Both the position numbers and the translations under genes were made by a program. This document shows, piece by piece, positions 46,633-55,341 of a stretch of DNA of 64,000 nt. The stretch spans positions 62,001 to 126,000 of the forward strand of contig NZ_QGHD01000005.1 in NCBI RefSeq assembly GCF_003148885.1, given 5' to 3'. The notes under the pieces are model-generated. The model saw nothing but the letters and a program-made list of their open reading frames with translations. It searched no databases and was not told where the DNA came from. The DNA comes from Hallerella porci. Lineage in GTDB: Bacteria > Fibrobacterota > Fibrobacteria > Fibrobacterales > Fibrobacteraceae. Within the stretch, counting starts at the first letter, position 1; each line of letters opens with the position of its first letter.

Positions 46633-47841
46633 TTAATTTTTCAATAACCATTCACGCAAATTCATGCGAATAATTCCGCCTTCATTTGACTTCGGCAAAT
46701 CATCCAGTGATAAAATGAGTTTAGGGTAATTGTCTTTGATTTGAGTTAAGGGTAAGTATTCTCTTGCCTTTGTATTTTCATCAGCCATCAAATAACAAAC
46801 TTGAATGTAAATTCGCTCCTCATTTTTTTGTGCAATAAAATCAATTTCTAATTCACCAAATTTTCCTACATAGACTTTATAGCCTCGACGAAAGAGTTCA
46901 ACAAACACAATATTTTCTAAAATTCCATTGATGTGTGAATCTTTAAAACCTTGCAAAAAATATTTGATGCCTTGATCAGCCAAATAATACTTTTCAAGAG
47001 TCTCTAAAATTTTTTTTCCTTTTAAGTCAAAGCGCGGTACTTTGTAAATGACAAAGGCTTCTTCTAAAAATTTTAAGTTGTTATAAATCGTTTCAACACT
47101 CATGGAGCGTCGCTGTGATTTCATAAATTTTGCTATCGTATTTGCCGAAAAAATATTGCCAATGTTATCACAGACATAGAGAATCACTTTTTCTAAAAAA
47201 TTAGTATCGCGAATATTATTTCTCTGAATAATATCTTTCAATAAAACCGTCGAATAAATTCCTTCAAGATACGACTCTATGGAATCTTTTGACTTCATAT
47301 CCTTTAAGCCAGGGAAGCCTCCGATGGACAGAAATTTGTTAAAAACATTTTTCGAATCTTTAGTTTTATGGAATCGCAAAAATTCTTGATACGAAAGCGG
47401 CTGAATTTGAATATTGACATAACGCCCTGAAATGTAAGTCGCAAGTTCTGACGATAAAAGTTTGGCGTTACTACCCGTAATATAAATATCGCAATCAATC
47501 ACCTGCGAAGAATACAAGCTGTTGATGCATTTTTCCCAACCCTCTAGTTCCTGAATTTCGTCAAAAAGCAAGTACAATTTTTTTTGTGTCTTTTCAGCAC
47601 GCTTCTTAATAAAGGAATATAAAAATTGCAAATCCAAAAATTCTTGATTGTCAAAGTCTTCAAAATCAATTTTTATCACGCAATCTGCATTTGCTGTTTT
47701 CAAAAGCGACTCTTGCAAAAGCTCTAGCACAAATGACTTGCCTGCACGACGAATTCCTGTAATCACTTTGATGACAGGAGTATCCTTGTAAGATTCAAGG
47801 ATTTTTTTTGCATAATCTCTAAAAACAGGATTTTTTTTCAT
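46633..47841 (-). CDS. AAA+ ATPase with DUF4143 (AAA_14-type)
   Basis: 402 residues. Walker A GIRRAGKS (residues 29-36), Walker B LYLLFDEIQEL, a sensor-like ITGSNAKLLSSELA, and LSGR-type motif ISGRYVNIQIQPLSYQEFL are typical of the AAA_14/DUF4143 family. The C-terminal DUF4143 nuclease-like region (about 230-395) includes ELEIDFIAQKNEERIYIQVCY. Its codon use is AT-richer than neighbours, suggesting transfer. The cellular role of the family is not established. Upstream lies an array of operator-like repeats. Confidence 0.88.
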   Translation of the reverse strand: MKKNPVFRDYAKKILESYKDTPVIKVITGIRRAGKSFVLELLQESLLKTANADCVIKIDFEDFDNQEFLDLQFLYSFIKKRAEKTQKKLYLLFDEIQELEGWEKCINSLYSSQVIDCDIYITGSNAKLLSSELATYISGRYVNIQIQPLSYQEFLRFHKTKDSKNVFNKFLSIGGFPGLKDMKSKDSIESYLEGIYSTVLLKDIIQRNNIRDTNFLEKVILYVCDNIGNIFSANTIAKFMKSQRRSMSVETIYNNLKFLEEAFVIYKVPRFDLKGKKILETLEKYYLADQGIKYFLQGFKDSHINGILENIVFVELFRRGYKVYVGKFGELEIDFIAQKNEERIYIQVCYLMADENTKAREYLPLTQIKDNYPKLILSLDDLPKSNEGGIIRMNLREWLLKN

Positions 47842-47853
47842 AAAAAGATTCCA

Positions 47854-47945
47854 CTATAGTCGAAACAATATTAAATATAATCAAAACTTTCGGTTATAAT
47901 AGAAAACTTTATGATTTTTTATAAAAGTTTCTAGTATAATGGAAA
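47854..47945. promoter_or_regulatory. Phased operator-like repeats upstream of ATPase gene
   Basis: Four copies of a TATAATnGAAACTTT-like box lie at 47854 (TATAGTCGAAAC), 47875 (TATAATCAAAACTTT), 47894 (TATAATAGAAAACTTT) and 47934 (TATAATGGAAACTTTT). Spacings are 21, 19 and 40 bp, close to multiples of two helical turns; the vacant position near 47914 holds an inverted copy (ATAAAAGTTTC). The array starts 13 bp upstream of the minus-strand ATPase start. The gap 47842-48102 otherwise shows no gene. Confidence 0.65.
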
Positions 47946-48102
47946 CTTTTATATTTTACGAAAATGATTAAAAATGAGATTCCGCGGGAAATCTTATGAA
48001 AATATTGCGATATTCAGCGGAAAGTGGGTGAAAATAGGCAGATTCCGCAGAAAATCGAGATGTTTTGGGAAAAAGTCTAAAAAAGAAAAATTGAATTTTT
48101 TT

Positions 48103-48131
48103 TTGAATTATATACCCCATAGGGGTATATT
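48103..48131 (+). promoter_or_regulatory. csoR-copA promoter with embedded CsoR operator
   Basis: TTGAAT (48103-48108) and TATATT (48126-48131) with a 17-bp spacer form a good promoter. A near-perfect palindrome with core TACCCCATAGGGGTA occupies 48110-48130, covering the spacer and -10. It is the typical GC-rich CsoR/copper operator, so binding would block transcription until copper is present. Confidence 0.88.
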
Positions 48132-48161
48132 TTACTATATTCTTGACAAAGGAAGTTAGAG

Positions 48162-48470
48162 ATGACTAAAAATGTTTTAGAATGCATGAAATGCAAAGTG
48201 AAGCATCGCGATGCGGCAGAAAAGAAAAAGCTGATGAGTCGGCTGAATCGCATTGAAGGACAAATTAAAGGCATCAAAGGAATGCTTGAAAAGGATGCGT
48301 ATTGCCCGAATATTTTGATTCAAGTTTCGGCGGTAAATGCTGCGCTCAATTCTTTTAACAAAGAACTGCTCGCTTCGCATATTCAAACTTGTGTGGTGAA
48401 ACATTTACGCGCGGGCGATGAATCTGTCGTCGATGAATTGGTTTTAACCCTTCAAAAATTGATGAAATAA
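48162..48470 (+). CDS. csoR: Copper-sensing repressor CsoR
   Basis: 102 residues, all-helical CsoR/RcnR family. Ligands C48, H73 and C77 have exactly the spacing of the CsoR Cu(I) site (C-x24-H-x3-C). SRLNRIEGQIKGIKGMLEKD is the family signature helix. Extra cysteines occur near the N-terminus (C8, C11). It would repress its own operon through the palindrome upstream. A GGAAG site precedes ATG 48162. Confidence 0.94.
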   Translation: MTKNVLECMKCKVKHRDAAEKKKLMSRLNRIEGQIKGIKGMLEKDAYCPNILIQVSAVNAALNSFNKELLASHIQTCVVKHLRAGDESVVDELVLTLQKLMK

Positions 48471-48481
48471 AGGAGTCAAAA

Positions 48482-48826
48482 ATGGTGAATGGAATTATCA
48501 TTTTCGTGTTAGCGGTTGCCGTTATTTTTGCTTTTGCCGGCGCGCTGAAACATTTAAAAGGCGAAGGCTCGTGTTGCGGCGGCGGGAGCTGTAGTTGCAA
48601 AAAGAAAAAATTAGATGCGGTGACATTTCAGAAAACGGTGAAAATTCAAGGAATGATGTGCGAACATTGCGCTGCTCATGTTACCGAAGCGTTGAATGCA
48701 CTCGAAGGCGTTTCGGCTAAAGTCAATTTGAAAAAAGCGGAAGCGGTGATTGAAGCGTCGCGAGAAGTCAGCGATGCCGAAATTAAAAGTGCAGTGGAAA
48801 GTGCGGGAAATTATACAGTTGTCTAA
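48482..48826 (+). CDS. Cysteine-rich membrane-anchored HMA copper protein
   Basis: 114 residues. An N-terminal helix (about 3-20) and a Cys/Gly cluster (CCGGGSCSCKKK, C31, C32, C37, C39) resemble FeoB-associated Cys-rich membrane proteins. They are joined to a heavy-metal-associated domain (about 48-113) with the MMCEHC metal site (C60, C63). It is probably a tethered copper chaperone delivering to CopA. The fusion is unusual. It starts 11 bp after csoR. Confidence 0.82.
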   Translation: MVNGIIIFVLAVAVIFAFAGALKHLKGEGSCCGGGSCSCKKKKLDAVTFQKTVKIQGMMCEHCAAHVTEALNALEGVSAKVNLKKAEAVIEASREVSDAEIKSAVESAGNYTVV

Positions 48827-48833
48827 AAAAATC

Positions 48834-48856
48834 GGCGGGATTTTTCCGCCTTTTTT
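48834..48856 (+). terminator. Intercistronic hairpin within copper operon
   Basis: GGCGG (48834-48838) pairs with CCGCC (48846-48850), followed by TTTTTT. It lies between the HMA gene and copA, so it may be a partial terminator lowering copA expression relative to the chaperone. Confidence 0.6.
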
Positions 48857-48867
48857 GCGGAGAGTTT

Positions 48868-51018
48868 ATGCAAAAATTTTCTGTATCGGGAATGAGTTGT
48901 GCTGCGTGCAGCGCCCGCGTTGAAAAAACGGTGAAGCAAATTCCGGGAGTTTCTTCGTGTGCGGTGAGTTTACTTACAAATTCACTTCGCGTAGAAGGAA
49001 ATGCTTCGGCAAATGCAATTATTTCTGCGGTGGAAAAAGCGGGCTACGGCGCGCGCCTTTGGGAAACGCCGACTTTGCAAGATACAGAAACTCCTGTTTT
49101 AAAAAAACGTTTAATCTTTTCGCTTTTCTTTTTAATCGTTCTGTTATACGGAAGTATGGCGCATCCGATTTTCGGATTTCCGTTGCCGCTTTCTCCTTTT
49201 GTCGCAGGCATTTTGCAAATGCTTCTCGCGTTCATCGTGATGTTTATCAATCGCAAATTTTTCATTAGCGGTTTTACGAGTTTATTGCACGGTGGACCGA
49301 ATATGGATACGCTTGTCGCCATGGGCTCGGGAGTTTCTTTTCTTTACAGCGTTCTAGTGCTTTTTAATTCTGCGGGCGCAGGAAATCTTTATTTTGAAAC
49401 CGCCGCGATGATTGTGACTCTCATTACCGTTGGGAAACTTTTGGAATCGATTTCAAAAGGGCGCACGACGACAGCGTTAAAAAGTTTATTGGATTTAGCG
49501 CCGAAGAAAGCGACGCTTTGGAAAGATGAAAAAGAAATTTCTGTTCGCGTGGAAGAAGTAAAAGTCGGCGATATTTTTGTGGTCAAACCGGGTGAAAAAA
49601 TTCCGGTCGATGGAATTGTGTTAGAAGGAAATTCGGCGGTGAATGAAGCTGCATTAACGGGCGAAAGTATTCCCGTGGATAAAATGAAAAATGCATCGGT
49701 CAGCGCAGCGACTCTAAATCAAAGTGGATTTTTAAAATGTCGCGCAACGCGAGTGGGCGAGAATACGACTCTTTCGCAAATCATTCAACTTGTTAGCGAT
49801 GCGTCGGCGACGAAAGCTCCGATTGCAAAAATTGCGGATAAAGTTTCGGGCGTTTTTGTGCCGGCTGTGATTTTAATTGCAATGGTAACGGCAGCGGTTT
49901 GGATTATTCTTGGAAAGGAAATTTCGATTGCGCTTTCTCATGCGATTGCGGTTTTGGTTATGAGTTGCCCTTGTGCGTTAGGGCTTGCGACACCGGTAGC
50001 GATGATGGTTTCGAATGGAAAGGCTGCGAAGAAAGGAATTCTTTTTAAAACGAGCGCGAGCATCGAAGAAATGGGACGCATTAAAATTGTCGCTTTAGAT
50101 AAAACCGGAACGATTACAGAAGGGCGTCCTGCGGTTACCGAAATTTTTCCGGCGGAAATTTCAACGGCAGAATTTTTACAACTAGCGGCATCGTTAGAAT
50201 CGAAAAGTGAACATCCGCTTTCGCAAGCGATTCTCGCCAAAGCAAAAGAAGAAAATATTTCGCTTTTGTCGGTGACGGAATTTGAAGCGTTTCCCGGAAA
50301 TGGTCTTGCGGGAAAAATTGCGGGGCAGAAAATTTTTGCGGGAAAAGAAAAATTTGTAGAATCGAAAATAGCGATTTCGAAGGAATGGACTCAGCGGGCG
50401 CAGGCACTTGCTTGCGAAGGAAAATCGCCGACATTTTTTGCGACAGGAGAAAAATTTCTCGGAATGATTGCGCTTGCCGATTCTCTCAAATCGGACAGTG
50501 CCGAAGCGATTGCTGAATTGAAAAAGCTCGGTGTTCAAACGGTAATGTTAACGGGCGATCATACGAAAACCGCCGAAGCGATTGCGAAAAAAGTAAATGT
50601 GGATCAATTTGTCGCCGAAATTTTGCCTAGCGAAAAAGACGCAGAAATTCGTCGATTACAAAATTGGGGAAGCGTCGCCATGGTTGGCGACGGAATAAAC
50701 GATTCGCCCGCGTTAACGCGGGCGAATGTGGGAATTGCAATCGGTGCAGGCGCAGATGTCGCTATTGATGCTGCAGATGTTGTCCTTGTGCAAGGCAGTT
50801 TAAAAGGAATCGTCGAAGCGATTTGCTTAAGTCGCAGAACTCTTCGAATCATTCATCAAAATTTATTTTGGGCATTCTTTTACAACGTCGCCTTGATGCC
50901 GCTTGCGGCGGGAGCTTATTATGCTTTTGGCGGTTGGTCCATGCACCCAATTCTCGGAGCGGCTGCGATGAGCCTCTCGAGTTTTTGTGTGGTGATGAAT
51001 GCGTTACGTCTGCGTTAA
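48868..51018 (+). CDS. copA: Copper-exporting P1B-type ATPase CopA
   Basis: 716 residues. One N-terminal HMA domain (GMSCAAC, C11, C14), then the transmembrane domain with the CPC metal site (367-369 in SCPCALGLATP). The phosphorylation motif is DKTGT with D411, followed by SEHPL (HP motif) and GDGINDSPAL. It exports Cu(I) using ATP. The 4-bp overlap at its end with argH is tail-to-tail. Confidence 0.96.
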   Translation: MQKFSVSGMSCAACSARVEKTVKQIPGVSSCAVSLLTNSLRVEGNASANAIISAVEKAGYGARLWETPTLQDTETPVLKKRLIFSLFFLIVLLYGSMAHPIFGFPLPLSPFVAGILQMLLAFIVMFINRKFFISGFTSLLHGGPNMDTLVAMGSGVSFLYSVLVLFNSAGAGNLYFETAAMIVTLITVGKLLESISKGRTTTALKSLLDLAPKKATLWKDEKEISVRVEEVKVGDIFVVKPGEKIPVDGIVLEGNSAVNEAALTGESIPVDKMKNASVSAATLNQSGFLKCRATRVGENTTLSQIIQLVSDASATKAPIAKIADKVSGVFVPAVILIAMVTAAVWIILGKEISIALSHAIAVLVMSCPCALGLATPVAMMVSNGKAAKKGILFKTSASIEEMGRIKIVALDKTGTITEGRPAVTEIFPAEISTAEFLQLAASLESKSEHPLSQAILAKAKEENISLLSVTEFEAFPGNGLAGKIAGQKIFAGKEKFVESKIAISKEWTQRAQALACEGKSPTFFATGEKFLGMIALADSLKSDSAEAIAELKKLGVQTVMLTGDHTKTAEAIAKKVNVDQFVAEILPSEKDAEIRRLQNWGSVAMVGDGINDSPALTRANVGIAIGAGADVAIDAADVVLVQGSLKGIVEAICLSRRTLRIIHQNLFWAFFYNVALMPLAAGAYYAFGGWSMHPILGAAAMSLSSFCVVMNALRLR

Positions 51019-52412
51019 GCTTTTTGCTTTTTCAAAATTGCCGCAGCTTTTTTGAATTCTTCTTTGACGGAATTTAATCCGGTTCCGCCTTCGATATTGC
51101 GACGGCTTACGGAATAAGCGAAAGTCAAACGCTTCTTCACGCTCTGCGGATTGGGAACGCCTTTGTTCGCCCATTCTTCGTCCGAAAGATCCGTAAATTG
51201 TTCGCCAATTCTTGCTGCTTCGCCGACGAGACTTCCGACGATTCGGTGCGCATCGCGGAAAGGAACGCCGTCTTCGACGAGAATGTCCGCGAGGTCGGTT
51301 GCAAGAAGCGCCGGAAGCATTCGATTTTCCATTTTATCAAAATTCCACTTGGCGGATTCAATCGCTTCTTTCATCACGCGCAAAATCACTTTGATCGTGT
51401 GAACGCTATCGAAAACGGGCTGCTTATCTTCTTGCAAATCGCGGCTGTATGAAAGCGGAGCGCCTTTGACGAGAGTAAACATCGCTGTAAAGTTTCCGAG
51501 CATCCGACCGGATTTTCCGCGGATGAGTTCCATCGAATCGGGATTTTTTTTCTGCGGCATCATCGAAGAACCGCTAGAGAATGCATCGGAAAGAGTTAAG
51601 TAACCGAATTCGCTCGAACTCCAAATGACGAAATCTTCGGCGTAACGGCTGAGTGTATTCGCGATAATCGCGAGATCGCTCAAAAATTCGAGAGCCATAT
51701 CGCGATGGCTGACTGCGTCAATGCTATTTGCGCTCGGACGTTCAAAGCCGAGTTCTTTGGCGACGAGACTTCTGTGATACGGGAATGCAGAACCGGCGAT
51801 GGCGCCGCTGCCGAGAGGAAGCTCAACATGCAATTCCAAGAAATTTTCCAAGCGTTTCACATCGCGGGTCAGCGCAAAGAAAAGGCTCATCAAATAATGG
51901 CTGAAAAGAATCGGCTGCGCTTGTTGCAAGTGCGTGTAGCCGGGCATAATTTTTCCAAAATTTTCTTTGGCGACGGCGAGAACTGCTTTTTCTAATTCGA
52001 CGGTTAATGTGCGAATTTCTGCCGCGCGGTGGCGCATATAAAGTTTGAAGTCGGTAGAAACTTGGTCGTTACGACTGCGTCCGGTGTGAATTTTTTTGCC
52101 GAGATCACCGATGCGATCGGTGAGAACGCGTTCCACAGCCATGTGCACATCTTCATCGGTCGGAAGCCAAAGATTTTTTCCTGCGTGAACATCGGCAAGA
52201 ATACTTTGCAGACCTTTACTGATTTTTGCGTAATCCGATTTGCTTAAAACGCCGGATTCGACGAGGCCTTTTCCGTGTCCGAGAGAACCTTGAATATCTT
52301 CTTCCAAAAGTTCTTTGTCAAAATCCAGACTAAAGCTGAGATCGATCATACTTTGAGCCATGCCGCAATCAAAGCGACCATCCCACATCATTTTTTTGCC
52401 TTTCGTGGCCAT
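51015..52412 (-). CDS. argH: Argininosuccinate lyase
   Basis: 465 residues, normal length. Cleaves argininosuccinate to arginine and fumarate, last step of arginine synthesis. The signature loop GSSMMPQKKNPD holds the catalytic serine; HTGRSRNDQVSTDF and TPGYTHLQ-like PGYTHLQQAQPI are also conserved. No other arg genes are nearby. Its 3' end meets copA. Confidence 0.97.
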   Translation of the reverse strand: MATKGKKMMWDGRFDCGMAQSMIDLSFSLDFDKELLEEDIQGSLGHGKGLVESGVLSKSDYAKISKGLQSILADVHAGKNLWLPTDEDVHMAVERVLTDRIGDLGKKIHTGRSRNDQVSTDFKLYMRHRAAEIRTLTVELEKAVLAVAKENFGKIMPGYTHLQQAQPILFSHYLMSLFFALTRDVKRLENFLELHVELPLGSGAIAGSAFPYHRSLVAKELGFERPSANSIDAVSHRDMALEFLSDLAIIANTLSRYAEDFVIWSSSEFGYLTLSDAFSSGSSMMPQKKNPDSMELIRGKSGRMLGNFTAMFTLVKGAPLSYSRDLQEDKQPVFDSVHTIKVILRVMKEAIESAKWNFDKMENRMLPALLATDLADILVEDGVPFRDAHRIVGSLVGEAARIGEQFTDLSDEEWANKGVPNPQSVKKRLTFAYSVSRRNIEGGTGLNSVKEEFKKAAAILKKQKA

Positions 52413-52447
52413 GAAAAATCCTCGTTTTAATTTTTTCCAAAAATAAA

Positions 52448-52477
52448 AAAAGTGACGAGCTGCAGCCCATCACTTTT
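52448..52477 (-). terminator. Terminator of the GH16 transcript
   Basis: Read on the minus strand, AAAAGTGA pairs with TCACTTTT around an inner GCTGCAGC palindrome, followed by a T-rich run. It lies just after the GH16 stop and before argH. Confidence 0.78.
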
Positions 52478-52493
52478 CAGGAGTATTGGAAGT

Positions 52494-53468
52494 TTAAAGA
52501 GCTTCTGGATTTGCTTCGCGGGAAAGTTGCAGCACGCACATGCCATCGCGAACGATTACATTATCCGGATTCAAATTGACGCGTTCCATTTGCCAGTTGC
52601 CTGTAGCCCAATGTTCCGAAAGAGTTGTGCCTTCGAAATCATCTTGCCAATCGAGCGCAAAAGTCTTCGTCGCTTCATCGTATGTGTAAACGCGGACATA
52701 ATCGATGAGCTGTTCTTGCGGACCGGCGGCAAGTTCTGCGCCGGTAAATTTGCCGACCCAGCCTGCGCTCTGCGATGCCCACAGATTAAAGCGAAGAGTT
52801 TCCGTTTCGGTGAGGAATGCAACTTGGTCGGAGTCAGCGTGAGTGCCGCGAGAGATGCCGAGAGTATCTCTGCGCACTTCAACGCTATCGATTTCCCAAG
52901 CGACATATTCCGGCGTCCAAATCATTGCGTACAAATGAAAATCTTCGGTCGCATCGTATTCGGTTTGGTGAATTTTTTCGGACGATGTATTCTTTTTAAT
53001 TTCCGGCAAGCCTTCGCGGGTAATGATATTCGACTGCCAAGAAGTTTTAGATTTTCCGAGAACTTCGATGTCGATTTCGTTCCAAGGAACATCTTCTTTC
53101 TTGTAAGAATCATCGTAGTAAAGGAACATCGAACTGACAGAACCCGGAATGGAAACCATTTTCATGCGGGCTTCGAAACGTCCGTATTTGAATTGATCAA
53201 CGCCAGAAAGTTCTGCGCCATAATACGAATATTTTTTTTGATCATAAGTTTCGTTCGGATCTACGATGGAAACCGATGAAGACGATTCCACAATCGGTTG
53301 ATCGGGAATTGTCGAAGAAGATGATTCAATCGGCTGAGTTGGAATTTCCGAAGACGAAGAAACTTCGGGAGTTTCGGGAACTTCGGGTGCAGTAGAAGAG
53401 CTGCTGCTATCTGAGCAAGCGATGAGAGTGCCCAGCGCAAGAGTCGGAAGAAGGAAAAGTTTTTTCAT
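52494..53468 (-). CDS. Circularly permuted GH16 1,3-1,4-beta-glucanase lipoprotein
   Basis: 324 residues from ATG 53468, giving a lipoprotein signal (GTLIAC, C18), then a Ser/Pro/Glu linker (about 19-68). The catalytic domain has the GH16 motif EIDIE (E131, D133, E135) in WNEIDIEVLGK. The segment that begins ordinary GH16 enzymes (WQDDFEGTTLSEHW, NWQMERVNL) lies here at the C-terminus, after YVRVYTYDEA. This is the same permutation known for the F. succinogenes lichenase, whose YGKFEARMKM and SSMFLY motifs also match. It should cleave mixed-linkage beta-glucan. Lipid anchoring and an N-terminal linker differ from that enzyme. Confidence 0.93.
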   Translation of the reverse strand: MKKLFLLPTLALGTLIACSDSSSSSTAPEVPETPEVSSSSEIPTQPIESSSSTIPDQPIVESSSSVSIVDPNETYDQKKYSYYGAELSGVDQFKYGRFEARMKMVSIPGSVSSMFLYYDDSYKKEDVPWNEIDIEVLGKSKTSWQSNIITREGLPEIKKNTSSEKIHQTEYDATEDFHLYAMIWTPEYVAWEIDSVEVRRDTLGISRGTHADSDQVAFLTETETLRFNLWASQSAGWVGKFTGAELAAGPQEQLIDYVRVYTYDEATKTFALDWQDDFEGTTLSEHWATGNWQMERVNLNPDNVIVRDGMCVLQLSREANPEAL

Positions 53469-53595
53469 AAGAACCTCGTTGTTTGTTACAGGAATCAATA
53501 TAGCTAGGCAAATCGGGCGCAGAATAATTTCGAATGTAACGAAAATAAAAATCTGTATCAAGTGTAGCTTTTATAAAAATTTGTTCAAAATGAAA

Positions 53596-53630
53596 ATCAG
53601 CCTCCGCTCTGGTTCTTGAGGGAGGCTGAT
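53596..53630 (-). terminator. Terminator of the TIGR02147/lipoprotein/PAS operon
   Basis: A perfect 10-bp stem (ATCAGCCTCC, 53596-53605, with 53621-53630) has a T-rich run on its minus-strand exit side. It lies 25 bp after the PAS gene stop. Confidence 0.8.
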
Positions 53631-53655
53631 AATAGATAGGAGTTAGCAGTAAAAT

Positions 53656-54045
53656 TTAAAGAGCAAGACTTGCAGGCTGTTCGCCGAGAGATTCTTCAAT
53701 GAGAGAAGATGTGCGGGAATCATCTAATGGTTCTGCGGTATCGGCGAGTTTGCGAAAAGTATTGCAATAAATTGTTTTGCCGTTTTCGTTTTCGGCGTGG
53801 CGAGAAATGCTTGCAAGAAAACTGCGACCTTTGCGATTTTTCAAGCGCACAATAAAATGCGCTGCTTTGGCGGAAGCCTTTTGTAAAAAGGTAATCCAGT
53901 CTTGATCGTAGCGGAAAATATCGCGGATATAATGCCACTCGATTTCGTGTTCTTGGTAGCCGAAAAGACTGCAAAATTTTTTGTTCGCCGATAGAAGGCG
54001 ACCGTGAGTATTGATTTCGCAGAATGCGGATTCTTTGATTTTCAT
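53656..54045 (-). CDS. Small stand-alone PAS-domain protein
   Basis: 129 residues, single PAS domain (about 5-100) with FCEINTHGRLLSANKKFCSLFGY and AHFIVRLKNRKGRSF. No kinase, GGDEF or DNA-binding output domain is attached. A strong AGGAGGT site precedes its ATG. Third gene of an operon with a TIGR02147 regulator and a LamG lipoprotein, 9 bp after the latter, so a sensing role in that module is inferred. Confidence 0.78.
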   Translation of the reverse strand: MKIKESAFCEINTHGRLLSANKKFCSLFGYQEHEIEWHYIRDIFRYDQDWITFLQKASAKAAHFIVRLKNRKGRSFLASISRHAENENGKTIYCNTFRKLADTAEPLDDSRTSSLIEESLGEQPASLAL

Positions 54046-54054
54046 TCGGACCTC

Positions 54055-55341
54055 CTATTCGTTGTAACGGTAAATGGCATCGATGTCTTCGATGGATGTG
54101 GTGTAAATTTTTACATCGTCGATGAACAAATCGAGATTTTCTTTTCCCAAATAAATGGGAATATTTTTTCCAGAAAGTTGGTGAAATTTTGTTTCTGCAG
54201 AAGCTTCACGTATTCCGTCAACATAAAGAATTGTCGAATCGCCATTCCATGTAGCCGCTAAATAATTCCAACGATTTAGAGAAATTTCATTTTTGGAAAT
54301 GGCTGCGTTTTCGCAGAGAAGAGAATCGCCGTTTCCTTCTGCAAGGAAAAATCCAAAGGCCGAGCCTTGAACGCCGCAAGTATCTTGAACGACAGCGATG
54401 CTGAAAATGGTGGAATCGCCGAAGCTGAGTTTTCCCAAAATATTTTTAATCTTCGCCGACTCAGCGGGAATATTTTGAATGTCGACCCACATTTCTATCG
54501 TGAAATTTTTTGCGCTGTCAAGGATGCCTTTATCGTTTTCGATGACGGCAAAGTCGGAGGCATTTTGCAAATGCAAAGATTTTCCGCGCTGTCTTCCGAG
54601 TTCAAGTTTTGCGTTTCCGTAAAGAGCTGCGTTTCCCGAAATGCTTCGGCTATCGTGAACGACGCCAGCATTTGCTTCGTCAAAAGTCCAATAGCCAGCG
54701 ATTTTGTATTCCGGCGAAAGCGGTAAAATCCAACGGAAAGAAGCGGGAGATTGAATCGCTTCGGAATCTAAATGATTTGCCGTCGCATCAAAAGTTTGCC
54801 CGAGAATCCAACTTTTATCGGGCGAAGAAACGGATACAGAAATTTCTCCTTCGGGAATTTGATTTAGAACAAAGTAACCATTTTCATCCGTCGTCGTTTT
54901 CCACGGAGAACCGGGAATTTGAACAGCAACTTGCGATGCAGAAATTGCTGAGCGCAAATAAACATTGCCCGAAATCGAAGTCGCCGAAACGAAATCACCA
55001 TTGCGCTGAACGCTTTTTCCGTTGAGTGAAACGGTATCGTAATAAGCAAAATGATTTGCGTTTGCGCTTAGACCGTAAAGTCCGCGGGCATTTGCTGTGA
55101 GCGAAAATTTTCCTTCGGCATCTGTCGTATCGACGAAAATCGCAGCTTCATTTTCAATCGATTGCAGTTGCATCGCAATGCGTGCTGCGACATTTCCATC
55201 GGGGAATTTTAAAATTCCTGCGACAGTATTTGTTTCTTCGGAAACGCCGCCGGCGACTTCGGTGGAACACGCAGAAAAATAAAATGCAGTTCCCAAAAAT
55301 GCGGTCAAAAGAAGCGTTGCTTTTTTCTGCAAAAATTTCAT
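54055..55341 (-). CDS. Lipoprotein with carboxypeptidase-regulatory-like and LamG domains
   Basis: 428 residues. Lipoprotein signal (FYFSAC, C25). Residues about 38-190 contain two CarboxypepD_reg-like beta-sandwiches (TDAEGKFSLTANARGLYGL, TTDENGYFVLNQIPEGE). A LamG-like domain (about 215-425) has GKSLHLQNASDFAVI, FTIEMWVDI and FIDDVKIYTTS. It is probably a surface polysaccharide-binding protein. Preceded by a strong GGAGG site and overlapping the TIGR02147 gene by 4 bp. Confidence 0.8.
   Translation of the reverse strand: MKFLQKKATLLLTAFLGTAFYFSACSTEVAGGVSEETNTVAGILKFPDGNVAARIAMQLQSIENEAAIFVDTTDAEGKFSLTANARGLYGLSANANHFAYYDTVSLNGKSVQRNGDFVSATSISGNVYLRSAISASQVAVQIPGSPWKTTTDENGYFVLNQIPEGEISVSVSSPDKSWILGQTFDATANHLDSEAIQSPASFRWILPLSPEYKIAGYWTFDEANAGVVHDSRSISGNAALYGNAKLELGRQRGKSLHLQNASDFAVIENDKGILDSAKNFTIEMWVDIQNIPAESAKIKNILGKLSFGDSTIFSIAVVQDTCGVQGSAFGFFLAEGNGDSLLCENAAISKNEISLNRWNYLAATWNGDSTILYVDGIREASAETKFHQLSGKNIPIYLGKENLDLFIDDVKIYTTSIEDIDAIYRYNE

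Noticed and set aside
47974-48159. 61-codon plus-strand frame before csoR
   Set aside because: It runs through the csoR promoter and operator, and has Lys/Arg/Phe-rich composition typical of AT-rich noncoding DNA.
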